Source: Tenrec ecaudatus (Eukaryota; Chordata; Mammalia; Afrosoricida; Tenrecidae). Taken from it: 64,000 nucleotides of DNA. The notes beneath the pieces were generated by a model, which worked only from the letters and a program-made list of their open reading frames with translations, had not been told where the DNA came from and searched no databases. The stretch spans positions 255,578,812-255,642,811 of the forward strand of contig NC_134531.1 of NCBI RefSeq assembly GCF_050624435.1. Direction: 5' to 3'. Position 1 is the stretch's first letter, and the number at the start of each line of letters is the position of its first letter. Of the stretch, positions 31,757 to 42,838 are shown piece after piece. The translations under genes were made by a program, and so were the position numbers.

Positions 31757-33145
31757 GTCATGACCCTTTGATCAACCTTGTTGAGGACATTCCTCTTTTT
31801 CTCCACCCCTCGCTTTACCAAACATGATGTCCTTGTCCAGGGACTGGTCTCTCCTGGCAATACTTCCAAAGTATGTAAGCAAGTCTTTTCATCCTTGGAT
31901 CCAAGCAGCAATCTGGCTTTACTTCTTCCAATACAGATTGGGTGGTTCTTTTAACACTCTATGGTACTTTGTCAGTCTGGGTACTTTGAAGAAACAAATC
32001 CATAGAAACTCATGTATAAGAGAGAGTCTTATATAAAGGGTAAGTGCACATCAAGAAAACATCCCAACCCAGTTCTGCTCAAGCCAAGTTCAACATTAGC
32101 CCATATGTCCACCACCAATCCACAAAGTCCTCCTCCATCTCACAAGACAGGCACAATGATGTCGACTGCAGTGGGAAAGCAGTCAGTGAACGTTAAGCAT
32201 CTCAGGGCTGGCAGGGGTCTCCACACAGCTGCTTCAGCACCCAGGGCTACATCAGGGTAGGTCCATGTGGCTTCTTCTCAGAGATGTCTTGCAGGAAGTG
32301 AACCTTGCCAGCTAAAACAGGGAACTGGCTAAGGCAGCTGCATCCTGGCCCAACCACCAGAAAGCAAGAGACCCGAGAACTCTAGCTATTTCTCCCACTG
32401 CCAGGTGGGCACAGTAGACTAATTAACTCAGGTACTTTCTGTATTCTTATCCAGCACCACAATTCAAATGCTGCACTTTTTCTAAGGTCTCCCTTATACC
32501 TTGTCAACTTTCACAATGATCTGATGCAATGGAGAATACCATGGTTTGGGTCAGAAGAACCCTAGTCCTCAGAGTAACATCATTGCTCTTCAAAACTCTT
32601 GAGGTTTTGTGCAGCAGATTTAATTACTGAAATATGTCTTTTGATCTCTGCATTGCTGCTTCCATGATCACTGGTTGTGGGTCCAAGTAAGACAAACTTC
32701 TTGAAAGCTTCAAATGTTCTCCATTTAACATGACGTTACCTATTGGTCCAGTATTTTGAGTTATAATCCACACTAAAGCCTACAGTCCTTGATCTTTGTC
32801 AGAAAGTCCCTCAATTCCTCCTCACCTTCAGCAAGCAAAATTGTTTCATGCACACAACACAGGCTGTTAATAAGGGGGATGCCACACTCTTCTTCATATA
32901 ATCCAGCTTCTCTGATTATTTGCTTATCGTACAGATTGAATAAGAATGGTGAGAGGATGCAACCTTGACGCATACCTTCCTGATGTTATACCAGGCAGCA
33001 TTCCACCAGCCTGTGAGTGCAACTGCCTCTCGGTCCATGTACAAATTCCAAATGAGCACAGGGAAATATTCTGGAATTCCTCTTCTCAAAGTTATCCAGG
33101 TTATTCAGCTCCACGCAGTCAAATTCCTTTTAGTAATTTAATGAT
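31757..33145 (-). mobile_element. RTE LINE, 3' tail to RT, antisense, split by an LTR
   Basis: The tail ('gaggacattcctctttttct', 'accaaacatgatgtccttgt', 'ggactggtctctcctggcaa') runs to 31962, is broken by an LTR, and resumes at 32436 with 'ccagcaccacaattcaaatg' and continues into RT. The minus-strand frame MRQGCILSPFLFNLYDKQII near 32.95 kb is the RTE motif following the RT palm. The catalytic YADD segment reads CVHETILLAE, so the double aspartate is lost. Confidence 0.9.
31968..32430 (-). mobile_element. Solo LTR, family A variant, with 5-bp TSD, inside RTE
   Basis: Plus strand begins 'tttgtcagtctgggtacttt' (family start TGTGTTAGTCTGG) and ends 'gactaattaactca'. GGTAC flanks it on both sides (31963-31967 and 32431-32435), and the RTE text is continuous once it is removed. 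'agcatctcagggctggcagg' and 'gatgtcttgcaggaagtgaa' are shared with the copy at 40.7 kb, so these two form a subfamily distinct from the 19.2/28.4/54.2/60.2 kb group. Confidence 0.85.
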
Positions 33146-33540
33146 CTGTGGTGTTTTATTACTTTCTATTAACGTTCCCAATAAAACCTTAGGCATAAAT
33201 ATAATCTATGACTTCTGTATGGCCGCTATAATGAATGAGGAAACCTAGAAGAGGAGAGTGCCAGGGAGACATGATTGATATCAGAGTAGGACAAAGGAGG
33301 ATGGAGCATGGAAGCCTGACTGCTCTCTGCCTCAGGGCAATAGAGAAACCAGAGGAGGTCCCATATGGCCTCCTCTACACTGTTTCAATGATAACATATA
33401 GTCTTGTCACATTTTTATAACTTGCTTGGTCTTTAATAACTAATATATTTTATTAATAAAATACATTTGCTTCCCTTAAAGAAATAGCCTTGATACATTT
33501 GTAAGCAGATAACATGTGCTATTCAGATTTCTTATTTTTC
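33146..33540. other. No feature recognised
   Basis: 'cccatatggcctcctctaca' lies at about 33360, but I recognise no family. Confidence 0.5.
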
Positions 33541-34290
33541 TTTAACATTTTTGCTCCAGGTTCAAGACAGGGTACCACATTGCATCTACTGAGGTTTCTG
33601 TTCCCTAAGACAGATTATATTGTTTTATTTTGATATTTTTTCTTCTGACCTAGATCCTTTTGAGGATAACTGTCTAGTTATATTGTCAAATATCTTTCAA
33701 CTTGGACTTGTTTGAAAATTTTTATGACTAAATTAAGATTATGAATTGCTGAAAAGAAGACAGCAGCAATAATACATTCTTTTCATTTCATAGTATCATG
33801 AATCCATCCTACTGTTAGTGTTAATCTACATCACCTGGCTTGTTAATTTCTTCATAGTAAAGTATTCTTGGTTGTCTTCCTTTGCATGATTCACATTTCA
33901 GAAGAAACTCTCTGTATAAAGCCTACCCTCAAGGAGCAGAGAATTGTGCTCCTTCACCAGGAGGGATGAGTAGCTCCAATAATTATATAGAATTTTTCTT
34001 CATGCATATTTGCTTCTTCTGCCCTATATACTTGTATTTACTTTTGTCATCATTTGTATCAGTGTGAATCCACAGAATTTTATATTTTACCTTGGCTTGT
34101 AATCTAAAATGACTTCATTTATTTTTGTTGCTCAAAATTTTTCAGCCTTGGTGTTTCTCCAGCTGGAGTATTTTTCCCTGAAGAAGAGACCTTTTCAGTA
34201 AAACTAATGGCCTTCTTTATGTGTGATTGTTCTTTTCTCCTCTAGAGAGCCATTTGGGATCTTAAAACTGGAACTTCTGGGAGTAAATCC
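33541..34290 (-). mobile_element. Ancient L1 (L1MC/ME-type) 3' UTR, antisense
   Basis: The order of blocks matches the reverse 3' UTR of old mammalian L1: 'caacttggacttgtttgaaa', 'gtgttaatctacatcacctg', 'cttcatagtaaagtattctt', 'gtatcagtgtgaatccacag' and 'tttgttgctcaaaatttttc'. Diverged and with gaps. Confidence 0.55.
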
Positions 34291-34651
34291 ACAGAAGTGT
34301 GAGTCTTTATCACCAAACCTGTAGCTTCCATATATTTCTCATGCTCACTCTAGTCCATATTCATTCCCTAGCACTTTATCACATGTCTTATGTAATTTTC
34401 TACTCATGTATGAGTGTTGAAACACAAGCAGGAGTAGGGAGATCTTGGATTAGACCATTTACATTCATTCCTCTATCTAAAATTGTGGTAAAAGTTTGCT
34501 CTTTACCACAAATAAGATCAATCATTTAATGGGTCTAATAAAAAGGTGGATTCTCTCTTTGGCCACCTTTTTTAAACTTCAGATTGAAAATGAAAATAAA
34601 GCACTTTTCATGTCAGAGTAGAGACTGAGTGTATTCCTGCCTGTGGTGTTG
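34291..34651. other. No feature recognised
   Basis: AT-rich with a 76-codon frame of no recognisable content. Confidence 0.5.
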
Positions 34652-34745
34652 GATGTAGTGCTATCAAATCACTTCTAGCTCCTGATGTCTATATGTGCAG
34701 GGGATGAAACCCTGCCTGGCTGTGCACCAATCCCACGGGTACGGT
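34652..34745 (-). mobile_element. RTE tail or RTE-tailed SINE remnant, antisense
   Basis: 'gtgctatcaaatcacttcta', 'gctcctgatgtctatatgtg' and 'tgaaaccctgcctggctgtg' follow the terminal RTE tail order in reverse. Confidence 0.5.
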
Positions 34746-35643
34746 TAAGCTGGCTACCGGAGTCACTCTGCCAGGCCAGCACAATGAAAGCCTTCCCCTT
34801 TCTGACTGCCTTTCAAATTGACCAGGTATGGTGTGTTTGGAAGTCTTCAAACACGAAATTGAATGCATAAAGGTTGACATACAGGGCATTAGTGAACAGA
34901 AAAAAGAAGACATATCTCATTTGGAATCAGAAAATCATGGCTTACTATGCTGATAACAACACATGCAACACTTTCATTATAAAGAAGAATTTTCTAAGCT
35001 CTGTCTCAAAGTATAGCTGCTTGTTATAGGAGAGCATCAATATGCCCACAAGGAGATCCAGTTAAAACAACTATTTTTCACATGCACACGCCAACATCTA
35101 CAGTTAGTAATGGAAAAATGGAACTCTTTTACCAACTATTTCAGTTTGACATTGACCAAACAGGCAATCAAGATGCATTGTTAACTATTGACGATTATAT
35201 TAAAATGTTGGATACGAAGATGAGGGAGCAGTCTAAGAAATATCACCATGGTGCTAGAAATGAAGCTGAGGACCACGTGGCAGAATTTTGCAAGACTAAT
35301 GAATTGTTCACTGCAAAGATCCTTTTTAAAACCACAAAAATGGGGATTAAACACATAGACTTTTCCAGATGGAACATCCTACTGTGTGACAACGTCTGTG
35401 GAAATGGCAATGGAAAAGCACAGTATCAGTACACAAATGAGGCAAAAGACAGACTGCATTAAGCCAGCAATTCCTCATATGTAAGTTCAAGTTCAAATTG
35501 AAGAAAATTAAAATAATCAATGAGAAATAGATTAAAATGTTTAATATATCCAACCAGAGTTTTGTGACTATCTCAAGAATAGGTTGGATCCAATGAAGAA
35601 TGATAATGACAGAAGAGTTGATGCACTGTGGGATGATGTAGGA

Positions 35644-37287
35644 TCTAGTCCCACCGTCAAATGGGTCTTGAGGAGTGTCATGGGAAATTAAGCAAAAACA
35701 AATAAGAAAGAAAAGATGGGGTACAGGGGCTCATCTCCTATGTCATAATAAGAGAGCACATATACTTTATAGCACGTTTACCTAGTAACAAGGCATGCAA
35801 GCTTCCATCAGTCACACACACAATAGACAAAGTATGAATCTGAAATATCCTGAGTTCTTTAGGAGACATTCAAAGGATGTGTCTGCAGGTGAGTAAACAA
35901 TGGTGTTAATCTCCCTTTAAACATGGCCAAAGGATACTCTTGGAGATACACATCCTTTTAACAGTGTGTGAGAGAAGGCAGGCGTCTGTAGGAGACAACT
36001 TGCCATTGTATAGAGGGTATATGTGAAGAACCTGCTTCCTGGAGAAATATGTGCATCTGGCACATATCAATGTCTCCAGACCCACGGAGGGCTTCTTCTC
36101 AACACTAGCGCCGGTTTCCCAAGCACTGTAATTATGGGAGTAGGAACTGGGCAACACTAGCGCCCGTTTCCCAAGCACTGTAATTATGGGAGTAGGAACT
36201 GGGCAACACTAGCGCCGGTTTCCCAAGCCCTGTAATTATGGGAGTAGGAACTGGGCAACACTAGCGCCGGTTTCCCAAGCACTGTGATTATGGGAGTAGG
36301 AACTGGGCAACACTAGCGCCCGTTTCCCAAGCACTGTGATTATGGGAGTAGGAACTGGGCAACACTAGCGCCGGTTTCCCAAGCACTGTGATTATGGGAG
36401 TAGGAACTGGGCAACACTAGCGCCCGTTTCCCAAGCACTGTGATTATGGAAGTAGGAACTGGGCAACACTAGCGCCGGTTTCCCAAGCACTGTGATTATG
36501 GGAGTAGGAACTGGGCAACACTAGCGCCGGTTTCCCAAGCACTGTGATTATGGGAGTAGGAACTGGGCAACACTAGCGCCGGTTTCCCAAGCACTGTGAT
36601 TATGGGAGTAGGAACTGGGCAACACTAGCGCCGGTTTCCCAAGCCCTGTGATTATGGGAGTAGGAACTGGGCAACACTAGCGCCCGTTTCCCAAGCACTG
36701 TGATTATGGGAGTAGGAACTGGGCAACACTAGCGCCGGTTTCCCAAGCCCTGTGATTGTGGGAGTAGGAACTGGGCAACACTAGCGCCGGTTTCCCAAGC
36801 CCTGTGATTGTGGGAGTAGGAACTGGGCAACACTAGCGCCGGTTTCCCAAGCCCTGTGATTATGGGAGTAGGAACTGGGCAACACTAGCGCCCGTTTCCC
36901 AAGCCCTGTGATTATGGGAGTAGGAACTGGGCAACACTAGCGCCGGTTTCCCAAGCCCTGTAATTATGGGAGTAGGAACTGGGCAACACTAGCGCCCGTT
37001 TCCCAAGCACTGTGATTATGGGAGTAGGAACTGGGCAACACTAGCGCCGGTTTCCCAAGCCCTGTGATTATGGGAGTAGGAACTGGGCAACACTAGCGCC
37101 GGTTTCCCAAGCACTGTGATTATGGGAGTAGGAACTGGGCAACACTAGCGCCCGTTTCCCAAGCCCTGTGATTATGGGAGTAGGAACTGGGCAACACTAG
37201 CGCCCGTTTCCCAAGCACTGTGATTATGGGAGTAGGAACTGGGCTGTTAGCGCCTCTTCTAGATCCTTAGTCTCCCACGGGCTATCA
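35644..37287. mobile_element. Unclassified 1.6-kb insertion in RTE carrying a minisatellite
   Basis: RTE text stops at 'gatgatgtaggat' (about 35643) and resumes at 'acattgtgcaaaaagaaagc' (about 37288). Between them lie about 455 bases I do not recognise ('ctagtcccaccgtcaaatgg' onward), then the 52-bp array, then about 44 bases ending 'tcccacgggctatcaag'. 'tagtcccaccg' at the left and 'tagtctcccacgg' at the right are similar and could be a decayed long target duplication. I see no terminal repeats or coding domain. It could be an LTR with an expanded internal repeat, a composite retroposon, or local expansion of an unrecognised element. Confidence 0.5.
36100..37243. repeat. 52-bp minisatellite, 22 copies without length change
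   Basis: Exactly 1144 bases, or 22 x 52, from 'caacactagcg' at 36100 to 'aactggg' at 37243; a broken 23rd unit starts 'ctgttagcgcc'. Only five sites vary within the unit: 14 (G, or C in copies 2, 5, 7, 12, 16, 18, 21, 22), 26 (A, or C in copies 3, 11, 13-17, 19, 21), 31 (G, or A in copies 1, 2, 3, 17), 35 (A, or G in copies 13, 14) and 39 (G, or A in copy 7). The unit is about 54% G+C against an AT-rich background. Every copy keeps two CpGs, at sites 10-11 and 13-14 or 14-15, so the array holds 44 CpGs. The unit length is not a multiple of three and stops occur in it, so it is not coding. Confidence 0.99.
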
Positions 37288-37693
37288 AGAACATTGTGCA
37301 AAAAGAAAGCAAATATTAAAAATACCAAAAGGACAAGAAAAAAATATCAAAGGAGAGACTAAAATTGTCTTTAAATGTAGGGTAGCCAAAGCAGATGGAA
37401 GAAATAATAAAGTAAAAGAGCTGAACAGAAAATTTCACAGGGTAATGCGAGAAGACAAACTGAAGTATTAGGAAGACACATGCAAAGACCTGACGAGAAA
37501 GAACCTGCAGAGCATAGGTCTAGCTGAAGGAAAAAGTCAACTCTCAAGCTGAAATCTGAAGGATTCTATGGACAAAATAATGAAAAATGTAGGAATGATC
37601 AAACTAATATGAAAAGAATACACAGAGTCATTATACCAAAATGAATTAATCGAAATTCAATTTTTTCAAATGGTAATATATGATCAAGAAATG

Positions 37694-38165
37694 ATCCTAA
37701 TTCTACCCTACAAATCTGGCTAGACCAGAGGATGTACACTGGTACAGATAGGAACCAGAAACACAGGGAATCCAGGACAGATGATCCCGTCAGGACCAGT
37801 GATGAGAGTGGCAATACCAGGAGGGTGGAGGGAGGGTAAGGGAGAAAGGGGGGACCAATTACAAGAATCTACATATAACTTCCTCCCTGGAGGATGGACA
37901 ACAGCAAAACGGGTGAAGGTTTTAGATGTAGGACACTGTAAGACATGACAAAATAATAATTATTTATAAATTATGAAGAGTTCATGAGGGAAGGGAGAGT
38001 GGGGAGAGAAGGGAGAGAAATGAGAAGCTGATACCAAGGGCTCATGTAGAAATCAAATGTTTTGAGAATGATAAGGGCAACGAATGTACAGATGTACTTG
38101 ACACAATGGATGGATGGATAGATGGTGATAAGAGTTGTATGAGCCCCCAATAAAATAATAATTAA
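37694..38165 (+). mobile_element. L1 3' UTR, sense, 5'-truncated insertion in RTE
   Basis: 'gatcctaattctaccctaca', 'gatgtacactggtacagata', 'tccaggacagatgatcccgt', 'ggacactgtaagacatgaca', 'gggctcatgtagaaatcaaa', 'gatggtgataagagttgtat' and 'gagcccccaataaaataata' are the complete terminal UTR with AATAAA polyadenylation signal and A-rich end. It splits the RTE linker. It is little diverged from the antisense copies at 26.1 and 57.0 kb, so it is among the younger insertions. Confidence 0.92.
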
Positions 38166-39057
38166 AAAGAGACAAGAGTACTGAAGGGAGAATTCCAAGC
38201 AGTGCTGAAGGTGTCAGTAAAAAAACAAGGCTCTCCACCTTGAAGGAATAGCCGCTGCTATTCCTTCTCTTTCTGCAGGAGCTATTCCAACAGCAAGCTG
38301 GTAAACTCAGAAAGACCTGCTAGTCTCTGCCAAGAGATCAGGAAGAGACCTGCCTGGACAATCAACAGGGACATACCCATATCTGAACCAATTTCAAAGA
38401 AAGGTCATCAACAGAATATACAGACCATCAAGCAATATCACTAATATAGCTTGCATGTAGAGTTTTGCTGAAGATAAATTTAAAACGGCAGCAGTCCTAT
38501 GTGTGGACAGAGCTGCCACAAATTCAAATTGCCTTCAGAAGTGGATGTTGCATGATGGATACCATTGTTGTTTTCACATAGATGTTGGCTGAGAGAAGAG
38601 AATATCAGAAAAAAATGTTTCCTTGTGTTTCTTGACAATACAAAGACATTTGACTGCGTGCATCATAGGAAACCACAGATATGATTGAGGCGAGTTGGAA
38701 TTCAGTGTGCTCAAGAACATGGAACGAGAAGCTGTCATTGGAATAGAACAAGGGGTATTATGTAGTGTAGAATCAGGAACTTGTGTGCTGTGCCAGGATT
38801 ATATCATTTAACAATACTTATTTAATCTGTATGGCAAAAAATAATCTGAGAAACTAGACTATATGATAAACACAGTAGCATCAAGATTGAAGGAAGGAGA
38901 AAGGGTTATAAAGAACATAATAATATGTAAATAATAAATGAGGGATACCCCTTAGAAACCAGAATTGTGCTAGGCAGAGCAGAGCTTTCTCCAGATGCAT
39001 TTTTGTGAAGCAAGCATAAAGCAACCTAATGCTCAACCCACTCTGAGTAAGTGCACC

Positions 39058-39440
39058 TGTTAGGTTTCTCCTAAGGGAAAGACCTCAGATCTTGGCTTTG
39101 CATGAGAAAGAATTCACGCTGAATCCTGGTTTGTGATCCAAGTGGGTTTGAATAAAGGACAGGAGAAGTTTCAGGTTTTACAGTCAATGAACATGGGCCA
39201 CCTTGTGGGCTTGCACACCCACATGTGGTAGCTGGAGGTCAGAGAGACCCTGGGAGAGCTGAGCGAAGGGCAAGGAAGAAACAAAGGAAAGCTCAGTCTT
39301 TCAGTCAGGTGTTTGGGGCCTCTTGCTGGGAGGCATAGTCAAAGATATTGGTCGATCCCATTGGCTGAATTAATGTCACCTGGGTTGCCCAGGTGTAACA
39401 CTCACCTTGCTCGGTTCTGAATTAGCACATGCCCAGCAGT
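39058..39440. mobile_element. Possible ERV1-type LTR remnant, unclassified
   Basis: 'tgttaggtttctcctaaggg', 'catgagaaagaattcacgct' and 'gtgatccaagtgggtttgaa' resemble parts of mammalian ERV1 LTRs. No bounded end or target duplication could be fixed before the mariner fragment. Confidence 0.3.
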
Positions 39441-39519
39441 CTTTATGGATGGCTGAGGGCTCACCTGATTCTCTTCCAACCTCCTTCAGGAGGGACCTTC
39501 CATCATGGAGATGGACAAC

Positions 39520-39846
39520 TCCTGGTCCCTGTGTCTCTCAACCTAACACACCAAGTGGTGTGGCTTGGGAATGTTCTCTCTGATCACAGTGAATTTTTGC
39601 ATAAAAGCAGTTTCACTCAAACCTCGTTTTCTTGTAATGGGTGATTTAAAAGAACCAACCTTCCCAGAAAAAAATGCCGTGGAAACTGTTGTGATGTTGA
39701 ACATATTTTACAAGGACGGCACTATGGGAAAAACTCAAGTATATGAGTGGTTTTCTCATTTAAAAACAGGTGAAATGTTGATTGATGACAAATCTCATTC
39801 TGGACATATGAAATTTTGGAAACTTTTTCAAATTTGGGTTAGTTAA
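39520..39846 (+). mobile_element. Mariner transposase, N-terminal fragment, sense
   Basis: 'gggaatgttctctctgatca' and 'cagtttcactcaaacctcgt' match, in the opposite orientation, the 5' UTR of the elements at 51.1 and 55.0 kb. The frame 39565-39846 reads NAVETVVMLNIFYKDGTMGK then TQVYEWFSHLKTGEMLIDDK, the helix-turn-helix DNA-binding half of a mariner transposase. Sequence is lost after 'ttttggaaactttttc', so the catalytic half and the 3' inverted repeat are absent. Confidence 0.8.
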
Positions 39847-40673
39847 TATTTTAAAGATCTACCTATGGCTGGGAATTTACAGAAATACATAAAGACTACT
39901 TCATAGTACAATGATGTTTTAATTGTAAACTCAAGACAGTAAATAAATAAATATGTATGGCAATTATCATTGCTACTACATTAGTTTTTCAGCAATGTTA
40001 TGTTATGTGAGACCCTAGATCTAACAATATGATTTTATTATTGACTCTAATGCTCCAAATACCTCCATACGCATCTATCTTGAATATTTTACTTTATAAC
40101 CATTGGAGCTAATAAAGACTTTTAGGATGTTACTAAACTTTTTGTGATCTGGACCTGTTATTAATGTAATGGCATATATGACTCATATACATTAATATTC
40201 AGAGTAGCTTTCAAATATAACTTAAGTTATAACAAAATATAATTAAAATCTAGCTAAAGCACCACCCAGTTATCCCCAATGATGTGGAAACCAAAACTTA
40301 AATATATTATTTTAGGTTCATTATTTTTTGGCTTATAAGCATAAATTATACTTTTTCTTCCAACTTTATGTTTTACAAATAAAACATTTTAAAAATTAGT
40401 CCAATTTATTCCTACTTGTGAATTAACCCAAATTTCACGTCATTGCAGCATTCAATCTTGTCAAGCAGAATTATACCATTGCTTCCAGAATCACTTCCCA
40501 AATATCCTATTGCCATTATCTCCCTTTCATTGCTCCCTTTCCCCTGAAACCTTCCACACCTGCCTTGTTCTACTTGCTCTCCCTATAGGTTCATCAACCC
40601 TGGGTTTCTTTTACCGAAAACAGAAACTTGTTTCAGAACTTCAAGAAGGTAATCCCCCACTCCATAGAACCTC
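39847..40673. other. AT-rich, no feature recognised
   Basis: No signature. A 99-codon frame at 40510-40809 is incidental and runs into the LTR. Confidence 0.5.
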
Positions 40674-41040
40674 TGTATTAGTCTGGGTACTTTTAGAGAA
40701 ACAAATCCACAGAAACTCATGTATAGAAGTTAACTTTATATCAAGATTAAGTGCACCTCAAGAAAACATCCCAACCCAGTGCTGCCCAAGCCCACAAGTC
40801 CACCATTAACCCCTATGTCCGACATCAAACCACAAAGTCCTCCTCCATCTCACAAAACACACGCCATGATGCTGACTGCAGAAGGAAAGCCAAATCAGTG
40901 AGCGGGTAAGCATCTCGGTGCTGGCAAGGGTCTCCACATAGCTTCTCCAGCACCCAGGGCTATATTGGGGCAGGACCATATGGTTTCTCCTTGGGGATGT
41001 CTTGCAGGAAGTGAGTCTGGCCAGCTGAAGCAGCCCCTGA
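40674..41040 (-). mobile_element. LTR, family A variant, antisense, truncated
   Basis: Starts 'tgtattagtctgggtacttt' and follows the 31.97 kb copy closely through 'catcccaacccagtgctgcc', 'cacaaagtcctcctccatct' and 'gatgtcttgcaggaagtgag', then stops at about 41040, earlier than its relative. Its TG end is intact; the CA-side end is not seen. Confidence 0.8.
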
Positions 41041-41394
41041 GATATTCCCTGATAGAGCAAACAAAAACCATGTGCCTCAAAATTGTCATCATGGATTTTC
41101 CCAGAGTAATATGTATTTTACAACCTCCAGGGTATTCTTGAATCAAGACCTTATTTGTCCACCTACCAATAAAGCTGTCTTTTGTTTCCTCATTCACCTT
41201 GCACACAGCAAACAGAGATCCAAGAATGATTTTTTTTGGCTCACACTAAATCCCAGCTTCAATTTAAGAACTATTAGTTCTTACATCATGGTCCTGCTCA
41301 ATAATTGCCCCCAGCAGGGGAACAAGGAGGAGACAGGCGCTACAACAAAATTTGGTGAAGAAATTAAATGGTTCCTGGCTATCAGATAAAATAA
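41041..41394. other. No family recognised
   Basis: 'ccaataaagctgtcttttgt' at 41166 contains AATAAA. A 105-codon frame (41072-41389) spans this stretch and has no recognisable domain; it is probably part of an unrecognised repeat. Confidence 0.4.
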
Positions 41395-42185
41395 CATCTG
41401 GGATCTTAATTAATTAATTTTTTGCATCTGGGACCTTAAAGGCCTATCTCCAAACAAGCAGCCATCTAAGTGAGATGTTACTGAAGTCCACATGAAAAAA
41501 GCACAACATCACAGTCATCAGAAGGATTGTGAACCATATAATCTGAAATTGATGGGAGGGATTCGTATCACAGCCTACCATCTGCGGATCTGGTCTGCAG
41601 AGGCTACTGATGGCAGTGGGAGCCCAAAATTCCCTGGTGGAAGTCTACAGGAAATCACCCTCCTGAGTAGGCCCTCTACCACCAACTGAGGGAGAGGAGG
41701 AAAGCAACAACTAGACAGAGTGCACTCATGAGTTCAATATAGAAGGCCAAAGGCAGAAACCTGATTTCAGCAGTTAAAGCTTGTCAGTGGATTCCCCTAT
41801 GGTGCATGCTAGACCCGATCGTGTTTCTAAAATCTTATTTATTTGGGGATTGTATTGCTTTATCTGGTTTTTGATGGTGCATATTGGGGAAATCTCAGCA
41901 GTACTATGTCATTGAGGGTCACCCTCTTGAAGTTGTGGTATAAGTTTTTCATTTTTCAGGGTATGACAACCAGGCCTGATGAACCTATTGAATCAGTGAG
42001 TGAAATTATGGTTTTGCGGGCAAGGGAGACATAAAGGCAGTAGGAAGATGAAGGGGTGATGATGTCAAGGGGTCCATATAGAAAAAGAATATTGGACACT
42101 GATTGTGGTAGCAAATGAACAATTCTGCTGGACATGATTGAACCATGGTATGATTTATGTATCGATCCCAATTAATTTAAAAATT
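41395..42185 (+). mobile_element. L1 3' UTR of an older subfamily, sense
   Basis: 'catctgggaccttaaaggcc', 'caagcagccatctaagtgag' and 'ccacatgaaaaaagcacaac' match the 'ggtcttaaaagcttgaag...catataaaagaagcacacc' order of the L1 3' UTR at 47.5 kb. 'gctggacatgattgaacca' and 'gatcccaattaatttaaaaa' would be its end. Confidence 0.5.
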
Positions 42186-42838
42186 AGTTCAGACTTCTAT
42201 GGTGTGTTCCTTTCTCTGTGTTAAAGAGTTTAAAAATAATTAACATGGACACTTAACTAACACAAATATTTACATACTGAGTGAATAAAATGGTTCTTTT
42301 AATGTAATATTAATTTTAAGGTTATTCATCCATATTTAACAAGTGTATTGATAAATAATTGCATATATAATAACTAAATCATTATGGCTTATAATGTTCA
42401 CATATTAATGTGCAAATTATTTCCTTTGTAACTATCTAAACCTCAGTGCATAAGATAAAAGATAAATGAACTTCAGAAAATAACATTTTGTGAGCAGATA
42501 TATCTGCAATATGTGCTTGTTTCTACATAAACAACTTTCTAATAATCCTCCTGAGCTAGACAGTTTCATTCCCTCAAAAGTCCTTTTTAGGCAGGTTCAG
42601 CGTTCATTTAACTCATAGTTGAGAAGGGACAGAAATATCTTTTCTATTATGGTAAGCAAACCCCAACAGGGATTATATGAGTCTGCCACAGTCTGACCTG
42701 TGAATTTGACAGTACAGATAGTGTATGTATGCATTTCCTCTAGTATAAATAAGACCGTGTGTGCCATCTAATGCTAAGACATTTGGAACAGAGAGCAGTT
42801 CTTGGGAAACAAAATCATGTTGTTGTCGGTGTTAGGGC
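42186..42838. other. AT-rich, no feature recognised
   Basis: No signature seen. Confidence 0.5.

Larger units (their letters stand above)
34835..38930 (+). mobile_element. RTE/BovB-like LINE relic, endonuclease to RT, sense, twice interrupted
   Basis: Endonuclease text starts at 34835 ('catacagggcattagtgaac') and includes a 126-codon open piece (35082-35462) with the remnants SRWNILLCDNVCGNGNG of the endonuclease C-terminal motif. The linker resumes at about 37288 ('aaaaagaaagcaaatatt'), with 'aagtaaaagagctgaacaga' and 'aaaatgaattaatcgaaatt'. After an L1 insertion, RT follows from 38166 ('ctgaagggagaattccaagc') to 'gataaacacagtagcatcaa'. With both insertions removed the order agrees with a single RTE copy. 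Coding capacity is lost throughout. Confidence 0.87.

Noticed and set aside
35906..36178. 90-codon minus-strand frame entering the minisatellite
   Set aside because: The 52-base unit shifts frame at every copy and contains stops, so the array cannot encode a repeat protein; the frame covers only one and a half units.
36100..37243. CRISPR-like array
   Set aside because: Units are directly adjacent with no spacers and are near-identical throughout; this is a minisatellite in mammalian DNA.
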